Source: Acidobacteriaceae bacterium
GTDB lineage: Bacteria > Acidobacteriota > Terriglobia > Terriglobales > Acidobacteriaceae
Length of the DNA stretch: 64,000 nucleotides
Direction: 5' to 3'
Assembly (NCBI GenBank): GCA_003132405.1
Contig: PKXQ01000066.1
Location: forward strand, 80,802 to 144,801
Made by a program: the position numbers and the translations under genes. How positions within the stretch are numbered: the first letter of the stretch is position 1; each line of letters begins with the position of its first letter. Under the pieces are notes generated by a model, which worked only from the letters and a program-made list of their open reading frames with translations, searched no databases and was not told the DNA's origin. This document shows positions 8,092 through 16,886 of the stretch, one piece after another.

Positions 8092-8784
8092 TCACAACTG
8101 GTTGTGGACCGTGGAACTCTCAGTTACCTGTGTCGGGATCAGGTAGCCGTTTGGGCCCGGAAATAACAATTGAATCACACTGCCGAATCGCCAGTGATAT
8201 GGATACTGTACAGTCACTACGGTGCCGACGACTGCCGGCGTACTGGCGATCGATACCCATCCGCGGTTGATGGTGATGACGAGGTCGTTGTTGATAGTGT
8301 ACGCGCTGTTACATCCCGAGATTGTGTAAGTCCAGGTCAAGCCAGACCGGGTTACCGTATAGGGGCCGCAAGCAGCATTGGGCAGCACTCCACTGGCAGC
8401 GAGTGAGTTGAGGACCGCAGTCATCACAGCCTGCAGAGAGGAGGGGTTGCCGTTGCTCGATTGAATGTCGCTCGTCGGTTGCGCGCCGGCAAGGATGGCG
8501 CCTTCCTGGGCCGCCTGCTCGATCTTCTGCTTCTGATTAAAAGCGCCGCTGAAATCGTAGATGCCCACGACGAACACCACCAGCAGCGGCAGTGTGATGG
8601 CAAATTCCAGCAGCGCCGAACCACGTTCGTCGGCAAATCGTTCGTCGGCAAATCGTTCGTCGGCAAATCGTTCGTCGGCAAATAGCTTGTAGGCAAACAG
8701 ATGGACAAAGCTGGCTGCCACGCGCCGCGCCCATTTCGAGCGGTGAAGCCAGTAGCGGTGCCGCATGATGCGCAAGCCAGTCAT
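8092..8784 (-). CDS. TadE-like minor pilin with a FADER pentapeptide array
   Basis: A 230-residue protein. GSALLEFAITLPLLVVFVVGIYDFSGAFNQKQKIEQAAQEGAI (from about residue 55) is a clear TadE domain: Gly, a Glu five residues into the helix (processing-type), and a hydrophobic helix. In front are four perfect FADER repeats (35-54) preceded by a decayed unit FAYKL. The C-terminal part is periplasmic. The start at 8784 abuts the upstream stop; the ATG for MRHRYW further in is an alternative. The repeat lies where a prepilin leader should be cleaved, which may affect processing. Confidence 0.78.
   Translation of the reverse strand: MTGLRIMRHRYWLHRSKWARRVAASFVHLFAYKLFADERFADERFADERFADERGSALLEFAITLPLLVVFVVGIYDFSGAFNQKQKIEQAAQEGAILAGAQPTSDIQSSNGNPSSLQAVMTAVLNSLAASGVLPNAACGPYTVTRSGLTWTYTISGCNSAYTINNDLVITINRGWVSIASTPAVVGTVVTVQYPYHWRFGSVIQLLFPGPNGYLIPTQVTESSTVHNQL
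8623..8682 (-). repeat. Four-unit 15-bp in-frame tandem repeat encoding FADER
   Basis: Four virtually identical 15-bp units (CGTTCGTCGGCAAAT on the plus strand) encode FADER four times, directly before the TadE transmembrane helix. A fifth diverged unit on the N-terminal side encodes FAYKL. The near-identity suggests recent expansion. Confidence 0.92.
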
Positions 8785-9390
8785 CTAGTTTTCCATCCTG
8801 CTTTGTGCCTGCGCTGACATCACCACCGACTGCAAGTTGAGAGAGGTGAATGGCAGGTAGAACTGGAATGGATATTGAAAGCTTACAACCGTTCCGCACT
8901 GCGGAGGCTGAGGTCCTCCTGCCGGCGGATTCAGCAGCACGTTATGGCAAACCTTGACTTTGTCGACGGCGGTATTGCATGTATTCGGGGGATTCGTACA
9001 AAAGACCGGGGTAGCGGGATTCGGGCTCACCCTGATCTGCGTTGTGTCGAGATTGGATGCTTTCATCACGCTCTCGACGATCGCGGTTACTGTGGCATCG
9101 CCGGCAACTGTATCCCCGCACGTGGCGCACGTTTCCCTTGCGGCGGCGATGGCGCCTTGTTGTGCGGCTTGGGTTATAGTCGAGTAGATGTTGAAGGCCC
9201 GTCCAAACCAGACGATGCCCAGCAGCAACATGAATACGAGAGGGAGCACCATGGCGGCCTCGGCAATCTCCGCGCCGTCGGCGCTTCTTAGTTGGAGCGC
9301 AATTGGTTTCAGATTCATCTGGCTTGTAATCGGGTTCCTATTGTGTTGTCCAGCGTTGCAATCTGTCGTGAGTGACGCGAACAGACGCAT
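8785..9390 (-). CDS. TadE-like minor pilin
   Basis: A 201-residue protein with the TadE core GAEIAEAAMVLPLVFMLLLGIVWFGRAFNIYSTITQAAQQGAIAAAR (residues about 39-85). An internal start at 9318 (MNLKPIAL) would give a leader closer to family length; neither start has a strong ribosome binding site. After the helix the protein has paired cysteines (CATCGD, CTNPPNTC), which may form disulfides in the periplasm. It is the first TadE-like gene of the minus-strand series prepilin peptidase, TadE, TadE, TadG. Confidence 0.78.
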   Translation of the reverse strand: MRLFASLTTDCNAGQHNRNPITSQMNLKPIALQLRSADGAEIAEAAMVLPLVFMLLLGIVWFGRAFNIYSTITQAAQQGAIAAARETCATCGDTVAGDATVTAIVESVMKASNLDTTQIRVSPNPATPVFCTNPPNTCNTAVDKVKVCHNVLLNPPAGGPQPPQCGTVVSFQYPFQFYLPFTSLNLQSVVMSAQAQSRMEN

Positions 9391-9410
9391 CGCGCGGATT
9401 CAAATGCACA

Positions 9411-9436
9411 GGTCCTTCGCTTCGCTCAGGATGACA
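9411..9436. repeat. Short dispersed palindromic repeat (CTTCGCTTCGCTCAGGATGACA type)
   Basis: The stretch reads GGTCCTTCGCTTCGCTCAGG followed by ATGACA. This type of small intergenic element recurs in acidobacterial and other soil-bacterial genomes (recalled, not searched). TCCT and AGGA form a small inverted repeat. It sits between the TadE-like gene and the prepilin peptidase gene. Confidence 0.4.
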
Positions 9437-9463
9437 ACATGCACGGCGGAATACAAAACGAAA

Positions 9464-10027
9464 TTATAATTTTCCCGTTATTCTGCCAATCCCGCAGAAC
9501 AAAACTGTCAGTGCCATGGCCACACCAAACGGAATCTTGGTGGACTGCGGATCGTCGAGCGAGACTTCGGAGCCCGGCATCCGCAGGCTGAACAACGTGG
9601 CCAGCAGGTGCGCGATGTTGCGGAGCGTGCGCTTCAGTCGCCCCTTCCATATCACCAGCGCAAGCGCCATGACTCCTGCCACCAGAATCGTGCCTACCAG
9701 CACGGACATCAACTGGCGGGGGCCGAGGCACGCGCCTAAAGCTCCGGCCAGCTTCCAGTCGCCGGCTCCGAGGCTGCGGAGCAGTACGAACGGCAGCAGC
9801 AAGCCGAGGCCCAGCAACGCCCCAAGCAGGGCCGCTTTCAACCCGGGCCAGCGGTAGAGAATTGTGTTGATCGCAACCCCAGCCGCTAATCCCGATACGG
9901 TGAGCCAGTTCGGAATCCGGCGGTAACGCCAGTCGAGAACGCCGGCGACGATCGCAATCAGCAGCGCCGGAATCCACGGCCCGTACTGAAGCATGATTGC
10001 CGCTGCCAGGCAGGCGCCTCCGCGCAT
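9464..10027 (-). CDS. Prepilin peptidase, A24 family (CpaA/TadV-like)
   Basis: A 187-residue integral membrane aspartyl protease that would cleave the leader of Flp-type prepilins. The two catalytic aspartates lie in GVLDWRYRRIPNWLT (near residue 32) and in SLGAGDWKLAGALGA (GxGDxK, near residue 89). Small size without the N-terminal methylase domain is typical of CpaA/TadV. Four to five hydrophobic segments are visible. Alternative start: ATG 9994 (MLQYGPW). It heads the TadE-TadE-TadG series, its likely substrates. Confidence 0.85.
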   Translation of the reverse strand: MRGGACLAAAIMLQYGPWIPALLIAIVAGVLDWRYRRIPNWLTVSGLAAGVAINTILYRWPGLKAALLGALLGLGLLLPFVLLRSLGAGDWKLAGALGACLGPRQLMSVLVGTILVAGVMALALVIWKGRLKRTLRNIAHLLATLFSLRMPGSEVSLDDPQSTKIPFGVAMALTVLFCGIGRITGKL

Positions 10028-10176
10028 TTCGCTTAGAGTACTTTAGGGCTTTCTGGCGGGACACTCAAGAGGGAAGTTCTTGAGCGGCAGTCGCCAGTGG
10101 CCGGTTGCCAGTTGTCAGTGGCGTTCGAATCGACTGGTTTTTTCTGAGAGCTGAGAATTGAGACTTGAAAGCTGGT

Positions 10177-10791
10177 TCACCGCACGCCGCGGAACACGGG
10201 ATTCGTCTTTAGATGCTCGGGAAAATGCTCTTCGTAGGACGCTAGGGTGGGGCAGATTAAGTGATGAGCCTCGGAGAATCCAAACTTGCGCATCTCGCGC
10301 ATGGCTTCGTCGGCGGTCCAGTCTTCGTCGGCCATGCGGTAGGCGGCAATCATCATGCCGGTGCGGTCGTCTCCCAGGCGGCAGTGGACGAATACTATCT
10401 TGTCGGGATTTTCGCGCATCAGCCTGAGAAATTTCGCGAAAGTTTCGTCATGCGGAAAAGGGCAGTGCCAGGGAATGGCGACGTACCGCATGCCGAGGCG
10501 GCGCACCTCTTTTCCTTCGGTCTTGGAACGGTTGCCGCGGGTATCGACGACGATGCCGACACCCATCTTTGACAGCTCTCTAAAACCTGCGTGATTCGGT
10601 TGCGCTCCGCGAAAGAGCCTGGGCGTTACTTCGCCAAAATCGCCAATGCCGTTAACCCTGCGCCTCTCGCCATAGGTGCGCGTGGAGTGTGCGAAGACAT
10701 TGCCCGATTGGGGCGCCGCTCCGCCGCACAAGGCGATCGCCAGTAGTAGAGGTAGAAAAAGCGCTCTCAGACAGCGAAAGATACGGGCCAT
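10177..10791 (-). CDS. Exported dual-specificity/tyrosine phosphatase-like protein
   Basis: A 204-residue protein with a signal peptide (LRALFLPLLLAIALCGGAAP). The phosphatase loop HCRLGDDRTGMMIAAYR has the C-x(5)-R signature, with Cys as nucleophile and Arg binding phosphate. Upstream are GEVTPRLFRGAQPN and GIVVDTRGNRS, typical of the atypical dual-specificity/DSP-like family; a general-acid Asp may be in the WHCPFPHDE region. I chose ATG 10791; ATG 10815 is also possible. A longer frame overlaps the neighbour's terminator and is unlikely. Export suggests a periplasmic substrate, which cannot be identified. Confidence 0.78.
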   Translation of the reverse strand: MARIFRCLRALFLPLLLAIALCGGAAPQSGNVFAHSTRTYGERRRVNGIGDFGEVTPRLFRGAQPNHAGFRELSKMGVGIVVDTRGNRSKTEGKEVRRLGMRYVAIPWHCPFPHDETFAKFLRLMRENPDKIVFVHCRLGDDRTGMMIAAYRMADEDWTADEAMREMRKFGFSEAHHLICPTLASYEEHFPEHLKTNPVFRGVR

Positions 10792-10860
10792 AGTAGAACC
10801 GTAATAAGATGCCATTTGCGAATCGAAAGGCGAAGGGCAAATTGGCAGCGGCCACATTAC

Positions 10861-10889
10861 AAAATGAAAAGGCCTGGTTTCCCAGGCCT
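10861..10889 (-). terminator. Rho-independent terminator of the S41 peptidase gene
   Basis: On the minus strand an 8-bp stem AGGCCTGG/CCAGGCCT with a 4-base loop is followed by TTTTCATTTT. It begins 24 bases after the S41 stop codon and separates that gene from the phosphatase gene. Confidence 0.85.
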
Positions 10890-10912
10890 CTTCAATCAAA
10901 GCCACCTTCTTC

Positions 10913-12520
10913 TTAGCGTGGCACAGGAGCGGCCGAGTTTCGCTCCGCAACAACTTTCTTGGCATTGTCGGCCAGGGCGCGCGCTTGTGGCATCAGTTCG
11001 AGAGCCTTAATTACGTCCGGATCTGTTTCCGCCCGAACCTTCAGGCCTTCTTCCTGCCCGAAAGCATCGACGAAGATTTCGCTCTTGAGGTTAGAGCGCA
11101 GCCACTCGTTGCTCTCGATCATCTCCGCTTCGGTGTAGGGGATTTTCTCTTCATCGAGGAATTTGCGGAAATCCTGGAGCAGCGCATCGTCCACTTCGAA
11201 GCTCTGCGTGATCTTGTGGGTCAGCGCGTAATGCTTGGCAAAGTTAAACAAGGCATAATGTTGCAGCAACGCGTCCTGGAACTTGTTGGACTTGTAAGAC
11301 GCCAATTTCACATCGGGAGTGATGCCGCCACCGCCATAGACCGTGCGCCCGCCGTCGGTGAGCTTCACTTCATGATTCGCATTATTCTCTTCGCTGTCGC
11401 GGTTGTAGTAATAGTCGTAGAGCGAGAGGTTGGAGTAATCGCGCTGAATCAAGCGTCCACTGGGCGTGTAATACTTCGCCGTCGTCAGAGCGAGGCCGGT
11501 ATTTTCGGCCAGAGGATACACCGTTTGTACCAGTCCTTTGCCGAAGGTTACTTCGCCGACGATCAGACCACGATCGTGATCTTGAATTGCTCCCGCGACG
11601 ATTTCTGCTGCCGATGCGGTGCCACGATTGACGAGTACGACCAACGGATAATCTTTGCCGCCGTTGCCGTGCGCTGCCACGTAACGTTTCTCAGGTGACG
11701 AGCGGCCATGGTGCGAGACGATCAGTTGGCCCTTCTTGAGGAATTTATCGGCTACACCGACGCCTTCGCTTAGGAGACCACCCGGATTCTGGCGGAGATC
11801 GAGGACCAAGCCTTTCAGGTCGCCCATCTGATCGAGCGCATCGGCTACTTCATGCTCGGTCGTTTCCTGGAAACCGGAAACGTGCATGTATCCGATGCCC
11901 GGCTTAATCATGAAGTGCAGGTCGACGCTGTAACGCGGAATCTCGTCGCGGACGACGGCGAACTCTAGGGGGTGATCGGAGCCTTCGCGGAGCATGGTGA
12001 TGCGGACGGTGGTGCCTTTCGGTCCCTTGAGCAGATCGGCCACGTCGGAGGTGCTCATGTTATCGGTGGGCTTGCCATCGATGGCGGCGATGATGTCGCC
12101 GGGGCGGATGCCGGCGCGATAGGCCGGCGTGCCAACGAACGGAGCGATGACGATAACTTTATTATTACGTGGGCCGACCGTCATGCCGACGCCGTAATAC
12201 TTGCCACGTTGTTCTTCGCGCAGGGCGGAGTAGGACTTTGGATCGAAAAAGTTGGAGTGCGGATCGAGCTGGTGCAACATGCTGGGAATCGCGCCGTTAT
12301 AAATCGCCTTGTCGGCATTCACCGGATCGGCATAGTTCTGCTCGATGGTTTCGTAGACCTCGGTGAACTGCTTCAGGCTGTCGCGGACGTCGGAATCGCT
12401 GCTGGGCGTGGCCGCCGGGCTAATTCTCTGCGCAAAGAGCATGCCGAGCAGGCCAAACAGGGCCAGGACAAAAATAACCAGAAAAAAGGAACGAAAGTGC
12501 GAACGACGAGAACCAGCCAT
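10913..12520 (-). CDS. S41 family carboxyl-terminal processing protease (CtpA/Prc-like)
   Basis: A 535-residue membrane-anchored serine protease of the periplasm. One N-terminal membrane helix (SFFLVIFVLALFGLLGMLF) is followed by a PDZ domain (about residues 105-195; GVGMTVGPRNNKV, AGIRPGDIIAAIDGKP). The catalytic core follows, with Ser 303 in NRGTASAAEI and Lys 328 in GEVTFGKGLVQ, the Ser/Lys dyad of the family. A C-terminal helical extension completes it. Such enzymes trim C-termini of exported proteins or control peptidoglycan hydrolases. ATG 12520 is chosen because AAGGA lies 9-10 bases upstream; the frame is open to 12562. Confidence 0.92.
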   Translation of the reverse strand: MAGSRRSHFRSFFLVIFVLALFGLLGMLFAQRISPAATPSSDSDVRDSLKQFTEVYETIEQNYADPVNADKAIYNGAIPSMLHQLDPHSNFFDPKSYSALREEQRGKYYGVGMTVGPRNNKVIVIAPFVGTPAYRAGIRPGDIIAAIDGKPTDNMSTSDVADLLKGPKGTTVRITMLREGSDHPLEFAVVRDEIPRYSVDLHFMIKPGIGYMHVSGFQETTEHEVADALDQMGDLKGLVLDLRQNPGGLLSEGVGVADKFLKKGQLIVSHHGRSSPEKRYVAAHGNGGKDYPLVVLVNRGTASAAEIVAGAIQDHDRGLIVGEVTFGKGLVQTVYPLAENTGLALTTAKYYTPSGRLIQRDYSNLSLYDYYYNRDSEENNANHEVKLTDGGRTVYGGGGITPDVKLASYKSNKFQDALLQHYALFNFAKHYALTHKITQSFEVDDALLQDFRKFLDEEKIPYTEAEMIESNEWLRSNLKSEIFVDAFGQEEGLKVRAETDPDVIKALELMPQARALADNAKKVVAERNSAAPVPR

Positions 12521-12709
12521 GTGTCGAAATCCTTGGGCGGGAACTTGGAGGGATCCAGCCACCCCATCTTAGCGCAGTATACCATGTAGCGGCGCTTATT
12601 CAGTTAGATGCAATAGGGCTCTGGGGGTCACATCGGGGGCGACGGCTTTTGGCGTTCGTTGGGGAAGCGAGCCTGCCAAAGACACACAAATCAGGTTTGG
12701 CGCGACGGC

Positions 12710-12747
12710 GGAATCCCAGGTCCCGGCAAGCCGAAACCTGGGATTCC
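12710..12747. repeat. Perfect 12-bp inverted repeat, hairpin after the OmpA-like gene
   Basis: GGAATCCCAGGT and ACCTGGGATTCC flank a 14-base loop that contains CGGCAAGCCG. The hairpin lies immediately after the stop codon of the OmpA-like gene. There is no T-run, so it is a dispersed palindromic element or an RNA-stabilising hairpin rather than a canonical terminator. The rest of 12521-12750 shows no gene. Confidence 0.6.
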
Positions 12748-12750
12748 CGG

Positions 12751-14400
12751 CTATTGTGCCGCTTTCGCCTTCTTCGATGCCGGGTGCGCGGGATGATCCG
12801 GAACCGCTTTCACCTTGGACTCATCCACCCGGTGGGTACCTTCGCCGGAGAATGTGGCGCCCGCAGGTACGGTCCAGTACTCCGCCGTCTTCGTGCCGCC
12901 ACTGCCGGTACGTACCTCGATCCTGCTGGGATCGATTCCGAGCTTTGCTTCTCCGCCCGTCAGATAAGCTTTTGAATTCACGGCACGTTCCGCTGCGAGG
13001 TTCTTGCGCTCCTCCGTGGGCTCAGCATTACCAACGATGACCAGTTTGCTGTCCGCGTTTTGCTGCAGGTTTTTGGCCACGTCGTCAAGAGCCGCCTTGC
13101 ACGTATTGTCTACGCGCCAGGGCTTCGCCGGGTTCGGGAAATCGCACTGCGTCAGTTTGCTGGCCTGCGGCGCCGGTGGGGGCGGAGGATTTTCCACCAT
13201 CACCTGTGTGGTTGCGGGCGCGGACTTCAGACCGCGAGAGTCGGTAGCCACCGCACTAACCGTGATGGGACCAGCATACACACCTGCCGTATTCAGCGCG
13301 GCGGTGGCGCCATTGGCTGAGAGGGTGCCGCTGCTGGCCGTCCAACCGCCAATGGTTACAGGAACATTGTCCGGACTGGTGCCAGTACAGTTGATGGTGG
13401 AGGACGCTCCGATCTGAACTGTCGAGGGGTCGGCCGAACACGAAATCGCGGGTGGATTCTTCCGCGGTTCTCTTACGGTAAAAGCCACCATGCAGCTGGT
13501 TTCGCCACCCTGCTTCATTTTGGGATCGGAGATATGGGCAGTAGCCGTGTAACTGCCACCGGCCGCGCCATTGGTGTCAATCGTCGCCGTATTATCTTTG
13601 CTGGTAATTCGGCCGCCTGTGCTGCTCCATGCGTAATTCAGCGTGTGCCTGGGATTAAAGTTGGTCACCTCAGCAGTCGCCGTGATGGGCTCGCCCACCA
13701 TGACGGAGGAGGGATTGATGGTGCAACTGGCGGAAACTGGCGGACCGGCTTCTTCACCGCCCCACCTGAATACGACTCCACTCTGCAGCCTTACACCTCT
13801 TACGTCCGTGGCGGGAACAACCGACGACGGACCATACTGATGATTTGAGAAGACGAAATCGGCTCGGAGCAGACGCAAGGCGAAGCGTCTGTTCAAGTTC
13901 AAATCGAGACCGCCACCAGCCATGAACCCGACTGCCACATCGCTCCGGAAGACCTCCGACGCCAAGCGATGGCCGCCCACCAAAGCTTCGAGAAACGGAG
14001 AAAAATAGTGGTGGCGAAAGGTTATCTTCGGTCCAGCGGAGAGGTTGAAGAATTCGCCATCGTCAATTCGGTCGTTCACCCCGCTTTCGCCGCTGCCCCA
14101 CTCGCCGCTTAGGTCGCCGGTCAGCCCGAGCCAGTGGTTAAAGTCATAGGTGAGGCTGAGACCGGCGCCCTTTGGATTCCCCTCAATGCGACTGTTCACC
14201 GGGACTACCCCGCCCGGAAGCACGCCATACACTGTGGCGCCGGGATACACAAAGGAGTAGCCGCCGAAAAGCTCCCATTTGGGAGGAGGCTGATCCTGCG
14301 CTATTGCGACGGTGGCCACACTGCACAGAATGGCAATCGTTGCCGGTAGCATTGCGAAGACCCAGCTCGTGTGGCTCTTTGATCGAGATCGAGATGACAT
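12751..14400 (-). CDS. OmpA-family outer-membrane protein with Ig/PKD-like middle domains
   Basis: A 549-residue exported protein. The signal peptide ends near ATVAIAQDQ. Residues about 40-220 look like an eight-stranded beta-barrel (WELFGGYSFVYPG, alternating aromatic strands, FRWGG end). Two or three Ig/PKD-like segments follow (SCTINPSSVMVGEPITATAEV, SCSADPSTVQIGASSTINC). The C-terminus carries an OmpA-like peptidoglycan-binding domain (LVIVGNAEPTEERKNLAAERA). It probably links the outer membrane to peptidoglycan. ATG 14400 has GGAGGAG in front; the frame is open to 14427. The protein ends in a Lys/Ala-rich tail after the OmpA domain. Confidence 0.82.
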   Translation of the reverse strand: MSSRSRSKSHTSWVFAMLPATIAILCSVATVAIAQDQPPPKWELFGGYSFVYPGATVYGVLPGGVVPVNSRIEGNPKGAGLSLTYDFNHWLGLTGDLSGEWGSGESGVNDRIDDGEFFNLSAGPKITFRHHYFSPFLEALVGGHRLASEVFRSDVAVGFMAGGGLDLNLNRRFALRLLRADFVFSNHQYGPSSVVPATDVRGVRLQSGVVFRWGGEEAGPPVSASCTINPSSVMVGEPITATAEVTNFNPRHTLNYAWSSTGGRITSKDNTATIDTNGAAGGSYTATAHISDPKMKQGGETSCMVAFTVREPRKNPPAISCSADPSTVQIGASSTINCTGTSPDNVPVTIGGWTASSGTLSANGATAALNTAGVYAGPITVSAVATDSRGLKSAPATTQVMVENPPPPPAPQASKLTQCDFPNPAKPWRVDNTCKAALDDVAKNLQQNADSKLVIVGNAEPTEERKNLAAERAVNSKAYLTGGEAKLGIDPSRIEVRTGSGGTKTAEYWTVPAGATFSGEGTHRVDESKVKAVPDHPAHPASKKAKAAQ

Positions 14401-14518
14401 GCGAAGACTCCTCCGAACTTCAACCACGTGAAATCATGCTTTTCCAGCCTGCCGCTTCATGTTCATTGACCAGCTTCCAGTGCGAATCTCCATGCCGAAT
14501 ACCGCACGGCTGAATACC

Positions 14519-16531
14519 TCATGGGCACGGAGGTACATTCACCGGATTGCTCAGTAATGTCACCGCACCCGTCCGCGCCAGCGCTCTGCCATTCAGCGTC
14601 GCGCCGGTGTCGAGCGAGACGGACGCCTGAGCCATAATGGTTCCTGCGAACGTTGTGCTGGTTCCAAGCGTCGCCGAACTACCGACCTGCCAGAACACAT
14701 CTTCGGCCGTGGCGCCGCCGCTCAAAATGACATCGCTGTTCGTCGCCGCTGTCGTCAGTGTCGACACGATCTGGAAGATATAGACTCCATTGCCACTGAG
14801 GGTAAGATTTCCGGTTATTCCCAGCGAGGGTTGGGCGCTGGTTGTCTTGTAGACGCCGGGAACCAGGGTTTGTCCCCCTATATCTGCGGTCAAGACGGCC
14901 CCACCGGCGGCTGCCGCGGCGAAGTTATACGCCGTGGTTAAGTCGCCTTGGGCGGTCTGGGCAACCGCATCGCCTGCGTATTCCGTGCCCGTCAGTGTTC
15001 CTGGCGGAAATCCGGTGATGGAAGCTGCAGGCCATATGCCTATATCTCCCGTAACGTTGGTGGGACCGCTACTGGCAACGGTGGGGGTGGCGGCGAGGAT
15101 TCCAAACATGCAGGCCGAGCCCAAGGGTACGATGGGTTGACATGCCGTGGCAGATGTGGTGAAGGTCCATACATAGTTGGTTGCTAGTCCAATGCCGCCG
15201 AGATCCTCGGCCCCCGTGGTAATGGTGGCGGTGTAGAGGGTGTCTAGTGCGAGGGGGTTGGTCGGTGTAAAGGTTCCGACATAGCTTGACACAACATAGG
15301 TAACCGTTCCTGCCACCGGCGTACCCGACGCGGTCAAAGTAAAGGTTGTGGTATTGATCGTGGCAGGATTCATCGCCTCGCTGAAGGTGGCAACAACCAG
15401 CGTGCCCGGACATATACCGCTGGAACCATTAGGGGGCGCTACGGAAACCACGGTGGGCGGAGCACAGGAACTGGCAGCGGTGGTGAAGGTCCATACATAG
15501 TTACTCGCCAGCGCAGTGCCGTTGAGATTCTTGGCTCCCGTGGTAATGGTGGCGGTATAGAGGGTGCTCAGTGCGAGAGGGCTTGTTGGTGTGAAAGTCG
15601 CGGTTGACGCAGCGTAGGTTACTACGCCTGTGACGGGTGTAGTGCCCGGCCCAGTCAACGTAAAGGTCGTGGTGTTGATGGTGGCCGGATTCATCGCCTC
15701 GCTGAAGGTGGCGGTCACTGCCGTGCTGGGACAGGCGCTATTTGCAGGGGTCACGGAGATCACGGTGGGCGGACCACATGGTTCGCTAGCGGTGGTGAAG
15801 GTCCATACATAGTTATCCGCCAGCGCGTTGCCATTGAGGTTCTGGGCCCCCGTGGTAATGGTGGCGGTATAGAGTGTGCTCAGTGCAAGAGCGCTTGATG
15901 GCGTGAAAGTCGCAGTGTTGGTTGAAGCATTGTAGGTAACTACTCCTGTCACAGGTGTCGTACCCGGCCCTTGCAACGTAAAGGTCGTGGTGTCGATCGT
16001 GGTCGGGTTCATCGCTTCGCTGAAGGCAGCGGTCACGGCCGCGCTGGGACATATACCGACGGCGAGATTGGGAGGGGTCACGGAAATCACGGTGGGCGGA
16101 GCACATGGTTCGCTAGCCGTTGTGAAGGTCCATACAAAGTTGCTCGCCAGCGCGATGCCATATTGGTCGATCGCTCCGGTCGTAATCGTGGCCGTATAGA
16201 GGGTGCTCAACGCCAGAGCGCTTGACGGCGTAAAAGTTGCAGTTTTGCTGGTCCCATTATAGGTAACCACACCTGTAACGGGTGTAGCGCCCGGCCCTGT
16301 CAAGGTAAAGGTTGTGGTATTGATCGTGGCAGGATTCATCGCCATGCTGAAGGTGGCGGTCACTACGGCGCTGGGACAGACAAGAACCGCACCGGCGAGC
16401 GGAGCTTCGGAAATCACCGTGGGCGGGACTAAGGTGGGGTTCGTGCTCTTGTCGGGATCACTGCATCCGGCGCCTAAGAGAAGCAGTAGGAATGCTATGA
16501 ACCAGATCGTGTGATTCTTGTATCTACGCAT
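14519..16531 (-). CDS. Lipoprotein with four Ig-like (Big_5) repeats and an ice-binding-like DUF3494 domain
   Basis: A 670-residue protein. MRRYKNHTIWFIAFLLLL then LGAGC is a lipoprotein signal with the acylated Cys at residue 23. Four Big_5-type repeats of about 105 residues follow, each with PPTVISVTP, CPS, AVTATFSEAMNPATI, TTFTLTGPG, VTGVVTY, TATFTP, LSTLYTATITTGA and NYVWTFTT. The C-terminal 200 residues are a DUF3494/ice-binding-like beta-solenoid (FGILAATPTVASSGPTNVTGDIG, AEDVFWQVGSSATLGTSTTFAGTIMAQASVSL). DUF3494 proteins bind ice or act as adhesins. Start 16531 gives AAGGA eight bases upstream; ATG 16540 is also possible. Confidence 0.82.
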   Translation of the reverse strand: MRRYKNHTIWFIAFLLLLLGAGCSDPDKSTNPTLVPPTVISEAPLAGAVLVCPSAVVTATFSMAMNPATINTTTFTLTGPGATPVTGVVTYNGTSKTATFTPSSALALSTLYTATITTGAIDQYGIALASNFVWTFTTASEPCAPPTVISVTPPNLAVGICPSAAVTAAFSEAMNPTTIDTTTFTLQGPGTTPVTGVVTYNASTNTATFTPSSALALSTLYTATITTGAQNLNGNALADNYVWTFTTASEPCGPPTVISVTPANSACPSTAVTATFSEAMNPATINTTTFTLTGPGTTPVTGVVTYAASTATFTPTSPLALSTLYTATITTGAKNLNGTALASNYVWTFTTAASSCAPPTVVSVAPPNGSSGICPGTLVVATFSEAMNPATINTTTFTLTASGTPVAGTVTYVVSSYVGTFTPTNPLALDTLYTATITTGAEDLGGIGLATNYVWTFTTSATACQPIVPLGSACMFGILAATPTVASSGPTNVTGDIGIWPAASITGFPPGTLTGTEYAGDAVAQTAQGDLTTAYNFAAAAAGGAVLTADIGGQTLVPGVYKTTSAQPSLGITGNLTLSGNGVYIFQIVSTLTTAATNSDVILSGGATAEDVFWQVGSSATLGTSTTFAGTIMAQASVSLDTGATLNGRALARTGAVTLLSNPVNVPPCP

Positions 16532-16886
16532 GACCGTCATCCTTCTTCCTATCGGCTCTCTGCCGCACAGTGGAATGTTGCAACTTGAAAAATTTCTCGC
16601 CAAATGTCTGGAAATGCATCCGCTCAAATATTCGCGTTTTAGGAAAGCGGTGGACGCGGAATGGTTATGAGGCGCGATGTGCGCTGCTAGAGCACGGAAC
16701 AGTGCTGATTCTGACCACTTCGCGGGATGCGCGAAAGCCCTCTTTCGGAGCGCACACTTTCGTGGCACGTCCATTTTCCTGGCATTTGGCGGGCTGCCAA
16801 AAATCCGGCGGGGGGCGAAAGTTGACAAAAACCTGGCAATTCGGATGAAACGGTCCCTCGTCTTCGAATAGATCTTCCGCTGGAGG
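16532..16886. other. Intergenic stretch without recognisable gene
   Basis: These 355 bases separate the cytochrome c gene from the ice-binding-like lipoprotein gene, both on the minus strand. Open frames here give no recognisable protein on either strand. It presumably holds the promoter of the lipoprotein gene, but I could not pick out a convincing one. Confidence 0.4.

Noticed and set aside
10985-12589. Plus-strand frames (237 and 205 codons) over the S41 peptidase gene
   Set aside because: They are antisense to catalytic and PDZ motifs and show no protein family.
15069-15413. Minus-strand frames within the Ig-like repeat gene
   Set aside because: They are out-of-frame readings of the DNA repeats of the lipoprotein gene.
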